NCBI RefSeq assembly: GCF_007990245.1
Contig: NZ_BJWG01000007.1
Location: 124,001 to 188,000, forward strand
DNA length: 64,000 bases
Source of the DNA: Cellulomonas composti
Lineage (GTDB): Bacteria; Actinomycetota; Actinomycetes; Actinomycetales; Cellulomonadaceae
Direction of reading: 5' to 3'
The notes beneath the pieces are model-generated. The model saw only the letters and a list, made by a program, of their open reading frames with translations, did no database searches and was not told the DNA's origin. This document shows positions 1-8,391 of the stretch, in pieces (the first letter of the stretch is position 1; the number at the start of each line of letters is the position of its first letter). Position numbers and translations under genes: made by a program.

Positions 1-136
1 AACCACATGGGGCAGCGCGCCCCAGCGGGCCCAGTCGTCGGTCACGGGAACTCAGGGTACCGGTGCCCACGTCAGGCCAGGATCGCGACGTGCCAGGGCC
101 GCGGCGGCCGGCCCCGGACCCGCGCACGGGCTCGGG

Positions 137-142
137 TACGCT
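137..142 (+). promoter_or_regulatory. -10 like TACGCT ahead of the first gene
   Basis: TACGCT lies 8 nt before the GTG at 151. The spacing is slightly long for a leaderless start, but no Shine-Dalgarno sequence is visible, so this is the best available start signal. It is inferred from pattern only. Confidence 0.3.
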
Positions 143-150
143 CGGCTCCC

Positions 151-1695
151 GTGGACGATCCCGGCGACTTCCTGCGTCGTGTCGGCGGCGTCGATGCGTT
201 CCAGTGGAACCCCCTGCGCCCCGACCCGACGTCCGCGACCCCGCGCCTGCTGAACAACTTCGGCGACCTGCTGGGGCCGCTCGTCGTCGAGCTGGAGCTC
301 GCGCGTATCGCCCCCGGCGCGGCCACGTCGCTGCCGCCCGAGCGCCGGGTCGTCTCGGTCGGCTCGGTGATGCACCTCGCGCGCCCACGGGACGTCATCT
401 GGGGAACCGGGATCAACGGGAAGGTCTCGAACGCGAGCGTCCACGGCAAGCGCTTGCTCGACGTGCGTGCCGTGCGCGGGCCCTGGTCCGCCGCGTACAT
501 GACCGCTCGCGGCATCGAGGTGCCGGCCGTCTACGGCGATCCCGCGCTGCTGCTGCCCGAGCTCATGCCCGAGCTGCGCGACTGGGCGACGGCGCACCGC
601 ACCGACGTCCTCGTGGCCCCCAACTTCAACGACCTCGCCGAGGCGGTCGCCGACTCGTACCCCGTGCTCGTGCCGACCAACCCGCTGCGCACGGTGCTGC
701 GGACGATCGCGCAGTCGCGGTTCGTCGTCGGTTCGTCGCTGCACGCCGTGGTGATCGCGGACGCGCTGGGGATCGACGCGAGGTTCGTCGCGTCCGCGAA
801 CGAGTCGACGTTCAAGTACCGCGACTACCTCGCGGGAACCGGCAGGCCGTTCACGCGCATCGCCCCGGACGTCGCGACCGCACTGGCGTGGGGTCCGCAC
901 GAGCCGCTGCGGATCGACCTCGACCGGCTCGCGGCCGCGTTCCCGCGCGACGTCTGGGAGCTCGGCCTCCGCACGACCGGCTGGGCGGGGCGCCCGTTCG
1001 AGCTCGCGACGTTCCCGCAGGACGTGCTCGACGACGTGCTGCGCGCGTTCACGGGCCAGGCCACGCACGACGAGCTCGTCGCGACCTTCCGCGAGCGGCT
1101 CGCGGACGCGGCGTCGGCCGCGGCGCACGACGGCGAGCAGGGCGAGCCCGCGGTCGAGCACGCTGCGACCTACCGCGAGCTGCTCGTGCCCGAGCTCGAC
1201 GTCGCTGACCTGACGGACGACGAGCGCGAGCAGGACGACCTCGTCGTCCGAAGGGACACGACGAGGCTCGCGCTGTGCGCGCGCGTGCACGGCACCCCGG
1301 TGCTCGCCGAGCTGCGCGCCGTGCGCGGCGCCCTCGGCGGCGTCGTCGTGAGCCTGTCCGTGCAGTGCGGTCGCGTCCGCGGCCTCGTCCGGACGATCGC
1401 GTTGGAGCTCACCGCACAAGGCACCGACCGCACCGTCGTCGCGCGCGTGCCCACCTCGCCCTTCCACGGCCGGCAGTGGCACATCGACGTCGACTGCTTC
1501 GTCCCGGCCGGCCCGCTCGCCGACGCACCGCGATGGGACGTGCACGTCCTGATCTCGGACGGCGACGGGGTCACCGCACGCGTGCCGCTGGCACCACGCG
1601 GATCGCTCGGCCTCGTCCTCGACCCGTGGGCACCGCCCTCGGGCCAGGCGCCCGCGCAGGCCTGGGTGCTCGACGTCCCGTCCGCGGTCGCCTGA
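151..1695 (+). CDS. Polysaccharide pyruvyl transferase family protein
   Basis: 514 residues if translation starts at the GTG at 151; the open frame reaches back to 7, but the conserved part begins right after 151. The N-terminal half (about residues 10-210) has the family pattern: an early LLNNFGDLLGP, then VSVGSVMHLARPRDVIWGTGING, a VRGP segment, YGDPALLLPEL, and VGSSLHAVVIADALG. Known members transfer pyruvate ketals, or act as glycosyltransferase-like enzymes, on exopolysaccharide. The C-terminal 170 residues after about 340 look like an extra beta-rich domain I cannot assign. It is followed after 27 nt by a glycosyltransferase gene, which supports a surface-polysaccharide role. The precise acceptor is unknown. 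Confidence 0.8.
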   Translation: MDDPGDFLRRVGGVDAFQWNPLRPDPTSATPRLLNNFGDLLGPLVVELELARIAPGAATSLPPERRVVSVGSVMHLARPRDVIWGTGINGKVSNASVHGKRLLDVRAVRGPWSAAYMTARGIEVPAVYGDPALLLPELMPELRDWATAHRTDVLVAPNFNDLAEAVADSYPVLVPTNPLRTVLRTIAQSRFVVGSSLHAVVIADALGIDARFVASANESTFKYRDYLAGTGRPFTRIAPDVATALAWGPHEPLRIDLDRLAAAFPRDVWELGLRTTGWAGRPFELATFPQDVLDDVLRAFTGQATHDELVATFRERLADAASAAAHDGEQGEPAVEHAATYRELLVPELDVADLTDDEREQDDLVVRRDTTRLALCARVHGTPVLAELRAVRGALGGVVVSLSVQCGRVRGLVRTIALELTAQGTDRTVVARVPTSPFHGRQWHIDVDCFVPAGPLADAPRWDVHVLISDGDGVTARVPLAPRGSLGLVLDPWAPPSGQAPAQAWVLDVPSAVA

Positions 1696-1722
1696 CCGAC
1701 GACCGCCACCGAGAGGCGACAC

Positions 1723-2796
1723 ATGCCCACGCTCCTGGCGTTCCCCGCCTGGCGGGACAACCCGTACCTCAACCTGCTCTACCTCGCCGCCCGCGGCGAG
1801 GGTTGGGACGTGCAGGGCACCACGGCACATGCCGAGCTCGTCAGGCGCGTCCCCGCGCTGCGCGCCGGCGACGTGCTGCACATCCACTGGACCCAGCCGG
1901 TGGTCCAGCCCGCGACCGACGAGGCCGAGGCCCGCGAACGGCTCGACGCCTTCACCGAGGCCGTCGCCGCAGCGGGTGAGTCGGGCGTGCACGTCATCTG
2001 GACGGTGCACAACTCGCTCCCGCACGAGCTCAACTATCGCCAGCTCGAGCTCGAGCTCGCGCACCGGCTCGGCAAGCTCGCACACACCATCGTGCAGCTC
2101 AACGCGCAGACCGTCGCCGCCGTCGAGGACGAGTACCACCTGCCGGCACACAAGGTCGTGACGCTGAGCCACTCGTCGTACACCGGGGTGTACCCGGCGG
2201 TCGTCGGCCGCGCCGAGGCCCGCCGCACGCTGGGTGTTCCGCCCCTGGCTCCGACGATCGGCTTCGTCGGCCAGATCCGGCCCTACAAGGGCATCACGAC
2301 GCTCCTGGCGGCCGCCGCGCTGCTCGGCGAGCGGACCGAGGACCTCACGCTGTTGCTCGCGGGCAAGACCCGCGACGACGTCCTGCCGCAGATCGACGCG
2401 GCCCTGCCGGCCGGCGTGCGCACCGTGCGCCACCACGACTTCGTCGACGACTCCGACCTGCAGGTCTGGTTCCGTGCGGCCGACGTGATGGTGTTCCCGT
2501 ACGAGCGGGTGCTCAACTCGGGTTCGGTGCTGCTCGCCGCGACCTTCGGGCGGCCGTGCATCCTGCCGCGCGAGCCGCACCTGGTCGAGGAGTTCGGTGC
2601 GCACTCGTGGGTGTCGTTCTACAACCCGGGTGCCAAGGCCGCCGAGAGCCTCGCGGACGCGATCGAGCGTGCCGTGCGCGACAGCCGTCGCACCGGCCAC
2701 GACGCCGAGGCCTTCGCCGCGTCGTACACGCCGTACGACATGAGCCGCGACTTCCTCGCGATCCTCGACCGGAGCTCAGCCGCGCCTGCGCGGTGA
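1723..2796 (+). CDS. GT-B glycosyltransferase (GT4-like)
   Basis: 357 residues. ATG at 1723 is preceded by GAGAGG. The fold looks like GT-B: an N-terminal acceptor half with LHIHWTQP near residue 45 and a C-terminal nucleotide-sugar half beginning GFVGQIRPYKGI near residue 185. A late VFPYERVLNSGSVLLA segment matches the donor-binding E-x7-E region of retaining GT4 enzymes. It lies 27 nt downstream of the pyruvyl-transferase-like gene and is probably cotranscribed with it. It converges on the minus-strand GT2 gene with only 29 nt between stops. Donor and acceptor sugars cannot be told from sequence. Confidence 0.8.
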   Translation: MPTLLAFPAWRDNPYLNLLYLAARGEGWDVQGTTAHAELVRRVPALRAGDVLHIHWTQPVVQPATDEAEARERLDAFTEAVAAAGESGVHVIWTVHNSLPHELNYRQLELELAHRLGKLAHTIVQLNAQTVAAVEDEYHLPAHKVVTLSHSSYTGVYPAVVGRAEARRTLGVPPLAPTIGFVGQIRPYKGITTLLAAAALLGERTEDLTLLLAGKTRDDVLPQIDAALPAGVRTVRHHDFVDDSDLQVWFRAADVMVFPYERVLNSGSVLLAATFGRPCILPREPHLVEEFGAHSWVSFYNPGAKAAESLADAIERAVRDSRRTGHDAEAFAASYTPYDMSRDFLAILDRSSAAPAR

Positions 2797-2825
2797 GCTT
2801 CGGTCGACCTCGGCCCCGGCCGACG

Positions 2826-4733
2826 TCAGCGGCGGCGACGCAGCGCGCGCAGCACCCGGCGCGGCGGGGACGCCCGCCGGAACAGCGTCGCGGGGACGAC
2901 GCCCCGCGCCTTGCCGCGCACGGTCATGAGCCCGAGCCGGCCGTGCTCGAGCCGGATCACGTCGCGGTCCACCTCCAACGGGACCTGCACAGCGGACTCG
3001 TCGTCGCCGAACCACACCTCGAGCGACCACGTGCCCTCGGACACGAGCGCGGACGCCGACACGTTCGCGCGCCATGCACCGTCGTCGAACCGCACGCGTG
3101 CCACCCCGCGCAACGTCTCCGGGCGCCCGGGCTTGTACGCGTGCAGGGTCACCGACGCCCTGCCGCGCGTCGGCGCCGGCAGGTCGAGCACGAGGTGGGC
3201 GACGGTGTTGCGCACCGTCAGTGACAGGAGCGCCACGGCGTCCGGGCCCGCCACCACCTCGGTGAGCGGCTGCGCTGCGCCGGTGTGCAGCGCGAGGCGG
3301 ATCACGGTGTCGTGCGGCCGCTCGACCGCACCGATCGGCTCGGCGAACCACTGCGGTCGACTCGCCGCGAGCTCGACCAGCTCCTCGGCGCGCTCCCGTG
3401 ACAGCGGTACGGACAAGGCGGCGATCGCCTCGATCACCCGCGTGTGGACGAACGTCTGCATCGTCGCCGGGAGCAGCCAGCCCGTCTCGTCGGCGGCGAG
3501 CGCGGCGCGCATCACCTCGACGGGGTCCATCGGCGCCGGCTCGAGGTCTCCGTCTCCGTACGCCGCGAGGACGTCACGCGCCCAGCGCGCGCGTCCGAGC
3601 GTCGCCAGCGCGTAGACGACCTGCTTCTCGGGCGCGAGCCGGACAAAGGCGCGCTCCCTGCGCATCGCGAGGAGCTCCCCCAGCAGGGCGGGCACCTCGG
3701 ACGAGTCGCTCGGCGAGACGTCCTCGTCGCGGCTGAGCACGAACCGCCGCAGGTGAACCCACCCGTCGGAGTCGAGCACCATCGGCCAGTAGGCCGCGTC
3801 GATCTGGTCCTGACCCACCGCACCCAGCAGTCGCGCGCACAGCAGCTCCTGCGACAGGTAGCTGACCACGGCCACCTCGCTGCTCGCCTGGGCCGTCATC
3901 GACGTGCCACCGGGGCGGTCGCGGTACAGGTACACGACGTCGGGGACCACGTCGATGCTGCGCGCCGCGACGAGCGCCGAGATCATCGGGACGACGTCGT
4001 TGGAGCGCGGGACGCTCGGGAACGCGATGCCGCTCTCACGCCAGAAGTCCGCCCGGAACAGGCGGTTCCAGCAGGCCCGGTTGCGCACGAGCGTCGGGTG
4101 CTCGGCGAGCGTCACCCCCGAACGCCGGTCCGCGAACCCGGTCCAGCGGGCGGTCGGGCTCCACGTCTGCAGCGCGGAGAACTTCAGGAAGTCCCCGACG
4201 ACGAGGTCGGAGCCGGACTCGCGTGCGGCCGCGAGCATCGCGGCATAGGCGCCGCGCGGGATCAGGTCGTCGCCGTCCGCGAACGCGAGCCACGGCCCGC
4301 GCGCCTGCTCGACCCCGAAGTTGCGCGCCTGACCGCCGCCGACGCCCGGTGCCCGCAGCGCGCGCACCCGCGGGTCGCGCGCCGCCCACGCCGTCAGCCG
4401 CTCCCACGTGTCGTCCTTCGAGTCGTCGTCCACGACGATCACCTCGAGCGGCACGTCCTGGTCGACCAGGATGCTCGTCAGGCACTCGTCGATCCAGAGC
4501 CCGACGTCATGCGTCGGGACCACGACCGAGATGAGAGGCGCCGGCGCCTCGAGCACGGGTGCCTCAGGTGAAGGCGACTCGACCACCGGCACCTCACTCT
4601 CGGGCACCTCCTGCGCGGGTGCCTCCTGCTCGGGCGCCTCCTGCGCGGATGCCTCCTGCGCGGATACCTCCTGCGCAGGCACCTCCTGCACGGCCTCGGC
4701 GTCCTCGGGCTCCGTCACCGGGTCCTGCGCCAC
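2826..4733 (-). CDS. Large GT2 family glycosyltransferase with N-terminal pentapeptide repeats
   Basis: 635 residues from the GTG at 4733, which has GGAGGA just upstream (spacing is tight). An ATG at 4790 in the same frame would add 19 residues, but it overlaps a TATGCT -10-like box. After an acidic Q/E/A/P-rich repeat (about residues 12-60) comes a GT-A domain: ISVVVPTHDVGLWIDECLTS, VIVVDDDSKDDT, GVGGGQARNFG and FADGDDLIPRG (DxD-like). The C-terminal 350 residues are helical then beta-rich, as in large bacterial capsule or teichoic-acid GT2 enzymes. No membrane segment is visible. It is the last gene of the minus-strand glycan cluster. Confidence 0.8.
   Translation of the reverse strand: MAQDPVTEPEDAEAVQEVPAQEVSAQEASAQEAPEQEAPAQEVPESEVPVVESPSPEAPVLEAPAPLISVVVPTHDVGLWIDECLTSILVDQDVPLEVIVVDDDSKDDTWERLTAWAARDPRVRALRAPGVGGGQARNFGVEQARGPWLAFADGDDLIPRGAYAAMLAAARESGSDLVVGDFLKFSALQTWSPTARWTGFADRRSGVTLAEHPTLVRNRACWNRLFRADFWRESGIAFPSVPRSNDVVPMISALVAARSIDVVPDVVYLYRDRPGGTSMTAQASSEVAVVSYLSQELLCARLLGAVGQDQIDAAYWPMVLDSDGWVHLRRFVLSRDEDVSPSDSSEVPALLGELLAMRRERAFVRLAPEKQVVYALATLGRARWARDVLAAYGDGDLEPAPMDPVEVMRAALAADETGWLLPATMQTFVHTRVIEAIAALSVPLSRERAEELVELAASRPQWFAEPIGAVERPHDTVIRLALHTGAAQPLTEVVAGPDAVALLSLTVRNTVAHLVLDLPAPTRGRASVTLHAYKPGRPETLRGVARVRFDDGAWRANVSASALVSEGTWSLEVWFGDDESAVQVPLEVDRDVIRLEHGRLGLMTVRGKARGVVPATLFRRASPPRRVLRALRRRR
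4605..4694 (-). repeat. Six 15-bp units encoding an A/P-Q-E pentapeptide repeat
   Basis: Six consecutive 15-bp units of pattern NRCCTCCTGCKCGGR (plus strand) at 4605-4694 encode AQEVP, AQEVS, AQEAS, AQEAP, EQEAP and AQEVP-like pentapeptides in the N-terminal part of the GT2 protein. The near identity at DNA level points to slippage expansion. It is probably a disordered spacer. Confidence 0.85.
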
Positions 4734-4785
4734 ACGTCCTCCAGGGTCGACCGCCTCGGCCGGACACGCGCCACGACCGCGCGAC

Positions 4786-4791
4786 AGCATA
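4786..4791 (-). promoter_or_regulatory. -10 box TATGCT upstream of the large GT2 gene
   Basis: TATGCT on the minus strand at 4791-4786 would start transcription near 4779, giving a leader of about 45 nt to the GTG at 4733. It is identical in sequence to the box in front of the GT2 gene that starts at 8277, so both may use the same sigma factor. Confidence 0.45.
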
Positions 4792-4849
4792 GGCGGGGCG
4801 TTCGCCGGGTGCGCGTCCGCCCAGCAGCCGGCCGGTACCGGTGCGCTCC

Positions 4850-6700
4850 TCAGCCGACCGGGAACGTCCCGAGCATGGTCGCCGCCAGGAGCTTGCCTGT
4901 CGCCGCGCCGGCATCGCGCGGATGGCGGCCCTCGTCCACGAGCGCCACTCGCGCGTCCCGCAGGAGCCGCGCGTACGCGTCGCGGACGGTGCGGTCCGTC
5001 AACGCCTCGACCCCGTCGTCGGCGAGCGCGAGCAGGTGCTCCGCCTCGATGAGCCCCCCGAACCCGCGCCGCTCGGCGATCCCGAGCCCCAGGCGCGTCG
5101 GGCCGTACGGCACGTCCGCAGGCACGCCCAGGAGCTCGATCTCCCGCTCGGCCTCGCGCCCCAGCGGGCCGCCGAGCGCCTCGAGCCGGCGGGCGACGGT
5201 CGCGGGAGGGAGCGCACGCTCCGGCGAGTCGTACGGCAGCACCGCGAGCTCGGGGTCGACGAGCGCGAGCAGGTCGGCCATCGGCTGCTCGACGGCACCC
5301 CGCAACCGCGCCCGGTGCCGGCGTCGCAGGGCGGGCCGACCGTCCGTGCGACGGTGCCCGACGGCCGCCAGGCCCACCTCGTTGAGCGGGCGCAGCGACG
5401 TCATCCCCGTCAGGAGCCCGCCTGCGCCGCCGTGCAGGCCGTTGCGGAACCCCGCGTAGGACAGCTCGCTCGCATCGGCCCAGCCCGGGTCGCCGCCGGT
5501 GGCGCGCACGCCGTCCGCGAGCTCGTCCGCCACGAGGTCACGCACGTCCTTGGGCACGGCGCGCACCGTCCGCATCGAGCGCACCGGCACCCAGCCCCAC
5601 GCACCCTTGTACACGCCGGCGCCGAGGCCCGTGATACCGACGTCACCCCGGCGTGCCGTGCGCCGCTCGGCGACCGTGTCGTAGAAGCCCAGCGTGCCGG
5701 ACGCGACCACCGCGAGCGGCGAGTCCAGCCACCGCCGCTCCCCGTGCAGCCGGCGCGGCACGTTCAGCAGCAGCCGGTACCGCGCGGCGAGGTCCCGGAC
5801 GACCGCGACGTCGCCTGCGCTCGAGGGCCCATGGTCCGTGGTCTCGACGACGAGCGTGCGGTGCGTCCCGAAGCGCACGGCACCCGCGAGCAGGAGTCGG
5901 GAGTCGTACCCGCCCGAGAGCAGCAGGCGCACGTCCCAGTCGTCACGCGCGGCGAGCGTGCCCATCGCCCGCACGACGAACGTCGCGGCGGCCCGCAGCG
6001 CAGCCACGTCGTCGAGCTCGACGTCCACCACCCGGTCGACCAGGGACGGCCCGTCGACCCGCGTCGTGAGACTCGCGACGTCGACGCCCACCCCGCGCGC
6101 CGCCGCGACGTACGCGACCTCCCGCACGTGGGTGCGCTCGCCGAGCTGCTGGTGGCAGATCGACAGGGTCGAGGTGCGGGACAGCAGCGAGCGCTCGTCC
6201 GGCGTCACGGGTGACGCGAGCCACGCGCGCAGGTCCGCGAGGACGAGCAGCGAGTCACCGACGGCCGCGAAGCCGGGGCCCTGCGTGCGGGCGAGCGGCA
6301 CCGAGCCGAGCACGTCGCGCCGCACCCGCACGGTGGCGGTGTCCCACGAGACGAGCACGAACTCCCCCGACACGCCGTGCGGGTCGCGCCGCACGGCGTC
6401 GGGCAGGGCCGACCACCCCTGCGCGCCGAACGCGATCGCGGCGTGCTCGGGCACCATCGCGGTGCCGCGGAAGAACTCCCCCGTCGGGACCGTCGGCATC
6501 CGCCCGGTGACCCGCGACGCACGGTCCGGCACAGCCGGCAGGAGCCCGTCGCGCACCCGGGGGCTGACGAGCAGCAGGTCGCGCGTCGCGTCGAGCGCGA
6601 CGTGCAGGTGCTCGCGGGGTGGGCAGCCGGACGCCGCGAGCCACTCGACGACGCGCGAGCGCAGGTCGACGGACGTGACCACGACGAGGTAGTTGGACAC
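4850..6700 (-). CDS. Asparagine synthase-like protein with degenerate glutaminase domain
   Basis: 616 residues from GTG. An ATP-pyrophosphatase PP-loop LLLSGGYDSRLL is intact at about 260-270. Upstream, GEFVLVSWDTATVRVRRDVLGSVPLA (about 112-137) matches the end of a class II glutamine amidotransferase domain. However, the mature N-terminal catalytic Cys is absent: the protein begins SNYLVVV. It may therefore use free ammonia or an amino donor rather than glutamine, as in lasso-peptide-type or glycan-tailoring asparagine-synthase homologues. The start abuts the stop of the preceding gene with no gap. The cluster context suggests amidation of a sugar or acid group of a surface glycan; this is inference. 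Confidence 0.7.
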   Translation of the reverse strand: MSNYLVVVTSVDLRSRVVEWLAASGCPPREHLHVALDATRDLLLVSPRVRDGLLPAVPDRASRVTGRMPTVPTGEFFRGTAMVPEHAAIAFGAQGWSALPDAVRRDPHGVSGEFVLVSWDTATVRVRRDVLGSVPLARTQGPGFAAVGDSLLVLADLRAWLASPVTPDERSLLSRTSTLSICHQQLGERTHVREVAYVAAARGVGVDVASLTTRVDGPSLVDRVVDVELDDVAALRAAATFVVRAMGTLAARDDWDVRLLLSGGYDSRLLLAGAVRFGTHRTLVVETTDHGPSSAGDVAVVRDLAARYRLLLNVPRRLHGERRWLDSPLAVVASGTLGFYDTVAERRTARRGDVGITGLGAGVYKGAWGWVPVRSMRTVRAVPKDVRDLVADELADGVRATGGDPGWADASELSYAGFRNGLHGGAGGLLTGMTSLRPLNEVGLAAVGHRRTDGRPALRRRHRARLRGAVEQPMADLLALVDPELAVLPYDSPERALPPATVARRLEALGGPLGREAEREIELLGVPADVPYGPTRLGLGIAERRGFGGLIEAEHLLALADDGVEALTDRTVRDAYARLLRDARVALVDEGRHPRDAGAATGKLLAATMLGTFPVG

Positions 6701-7294
6701 TCAGCGGGTCCCGCCGCCGGGCCTGCCCGGGGCGCCGGCGGGCGCCCGCCGGACGTCGTAGGCCGCCCGGACGACGACCGTGGCCTCCCACGCCCGGACG
6801 CGCGCAGCCGTCAGCCCCCGGGCCAGACGCCCGCGTCGACGAGGGACCGGAACCGCCGCGGCCGGTGGCACGTCGACCGCGACGAGGCCGTCGCCGCCGC
6901 GCTCCGCCCGCACCACGCGCGCGGCCGGCCACACCGCCCGCAGCACGTCCCCGACCGGCACCGCGACGTCGTCGACGCCCGGCAGCACGACCAGGTCGAC
7001 CGCGCCCCCCGCCGTGCCGACCGCCGCGCGCAGCACGGGTGCGTCGACCTCGAGATCGGCCGGTGCCCACGCGAGCGGGTGCTGACCGCGCAGGTGGTCG
7101 CGCAGCTCGAGGACGCGCGCTCCGGCCGCGTCGACCGCTGCGCGCACGCCGGGCTCGTCGGCGAGGCGCGGCGCGAGCTCGACGACGGGTGCGCACGTCG
7201 CCGCGAGCACGACGACCTCGTCGGACGCACGACGCGCGAGCGCGAGCGCGTCGGCGAGCCCCGCACCGGCCCCGACGAGCACCACCGCGGTCAC
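6701..7294 (-). CDS. Uncharacterised protein of the glycan cluster
   Basis: 197 residues from the GTG at 7294, which overlaps the previous stop by 4 nt (GTGA). I do not recognise the family. It begins TAVVLVGAGAGLADALALARRA, a Rossmann-like beta-Gly-rich-helix start. It then alternates strands and helices (VVVLAATCAPVVEL, VDLVVLPGVDDVAV) and ends in an Arg-rich, Gly/Pro-rich basic tail. There is no signal peptide or membrane helix. Tight packing between the GT2 and the asparagine-synthase-like gene suggests it works with them. It could be a nucleotide-sugar-binding or regulatory partner, but no function can be claimed. Confidence 0.6.
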   Translation of the reverse strand: MTAVVLVGAGAGLADALALARRASDEVVVLAATCAPVVELAPRLADEPGVRAAVDAAGARVLELRDHLRGQHPLAWAPADLEVDAPVLRAAVGTAGGAVDLVVLPGVDDVAVPVGDVLRAVWPAARVVRAERGGDGLVAVDVPPAAAVPVPRRRGRLARGLTAARVRAWEATVVVRAAYDVRRAPAGAPGRPGGGTR

Positions 7295-8277
7295 CGCCCC
7301 GCCTCCGCGACCGCGCCACGGCCCACCCGTCGCAGGCCCGCGAGCAGCCGCGTCGCCCGGGCGGGTGCCGCCGTCAGCGCGGCCTCGAAGATCGCGTCGT
7401 CGCCCCTGGCGAGCAGCAGGGCCGCGGTCGCGTACAGGCGGCGCCGCAGGTCCGCCGGGAGCCGCTCGCGCTTGCCCACGTGGTACGCGACGATCCGGCA
7501 CGCGCCGTACATCGCGCGCCGCCGGTACCGGTCGTCGCCCGACGCGTCCGCGAGGTCCAGCACCCGCCCGTAGGCCGGGAGGAAGTCGAGGGTCGCCTCA
7601 CCGGCGGACTCGGTGAGTGATCCGGAGCCGGCGTTGCGCCGGTAGAAGTAGCCGGGGCTGTCCACCACCGCGCACGTCGTCCCGGCGAGGTGCAGCCGCC
7701 AGAACCACGGCCGGTCCGCGGCGGTGCGCAGGCCCTCGTCGAACTGCAGCAACCCCCGCTGCCCGAGCGACGCCGCGAACATCCCGGCCCACGGGAACGG
7801 GTAGTCGACGAGCGTCTGCCCGCCCGGGTCGCCGATGCCGTCGGTCGCGTCGAACACCGCCTCGCGCACGGGTGCGGGCGCGGTCTCGGGTATCCGCCGG
7901 TGGCCGACGACGCGCACGTGGTCGGTGCGCACCATGTCGGCCCCCAGCGCGTCGGCGCGGGTGACGAACGCGGCGAGGTGCCCGGGCGCGCACCAGTCGT
8001 CGACGTCGACGAACGTGACCCACCGGGCATCGACCTCGGCGAGCGCGCGGTTGCGCGAGGCCGGCGCCCCGAGCGGCGTCGCGTTGTGCAGCACGTGCAG
8101 CGCGGGGCGCTCGCGGGCGGCCCGTTCGAGCAGGTCGGCCGTCCCGTCCTGCGACGCGTCGTCCACGACGAGCCAGCGTGCGCCGTCGAGCGAGTTCGCA
8201 TCCACCGAGGCGAGGAACGTCGGCAGGTAGGCGGCGGCGTCGCGCACGGGGACGACGATGTCGACGCGGCCCGGCAT
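7291..8277 (-). CDS. GT2 family glycosyltransferase
   Basis: 328 residues. ATG 8277 is preferred over ATG 8289 because TATGCT lies exactly 7 nt upstream, the spacing of a leaderless mRNA, and the domain starts at once: VDIVVPVRDAAAYLPTFLASV. The GT-A core is complete: WLVVDDASQDGT near 35, PLGAPASRNRALAEV near 78 and FVDVDDWC (DxD-type metal site) near 98. The C-terminal helical part is typical of capsule GT2 enzymes. It is the first gene of a minus-strand run GT2, unknown, asparagine-synthase-like (overlap 4 nt, then abutting), divergent from the nonulosonate genes. Confidence 0.85.
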   Translation of the reverse strand: MPGRVDIVVPVRDAAAYLPTFLASVDANSLDGARWLVVDDASQDGTADLLERAARERPALHVLHNATPLGAPASRNRALAEVDARWVTFVDVDDWCAPGHLAAFVTRADALGADMVRTDHVRVVGHRRIPETAPAPVREAVFDATDGIGDPGGQTLVDYPFPWAGMFAASLGQRGLLQFDEGLRTAADRPWFWRLHLAGTTCAVVDSPGYFYRRNAGSGSLTESAGEATLDFLPAYGRVLDLADASGDDRYRRRAMYGACRIVAYHVGKRERLPADLRRRLYATAALLLARGDDAIFEAALTAAPARATRLLAGLRRVGRGAVAEAGR

Positions 8278-8284
8278 GCCCGAC

Positions 8285-8290
8285 AGCATA
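8285..8290 (-). promoter_or_regulatory. -10 box TATGCT for a leaderless GT2 mRNA
   Basis: TATGCT at 8290-8285 on the minus strand is followed by GTCGGGC (7 nt) and the ATG at 8277. This is the spacing expected if transcription starts at the A of ATG. The 114 bp between this start and the divergent gene at 8392 must hold both promoters. Confidence 0.6.
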
Positions 8291-8391
8291 GGATGGGCCG
8301 AGCAACCACTCGCTCCCCCCCTGAGGGTGCCGGTCACGGACCGCGCCGCCGACAGCCCCGTCGGGCAGGAGGGTCGAACCGGAGGACCGTC

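Noticed and set aside
52..2700. Long minus-strand frame opposite the first two genes
   Set aside because: Same GC shadow effect; no recognisable motif, while the plus strand has clear family motifs.
4734..4790. N-terminal extension of the large GT2 protein from ATG 4790
   Set aside because: That ATG overlaps a TATGCT -10 box, and a GTG at 4733 has its own Shine-Dalgarno sequence. Kept only as an alternative.
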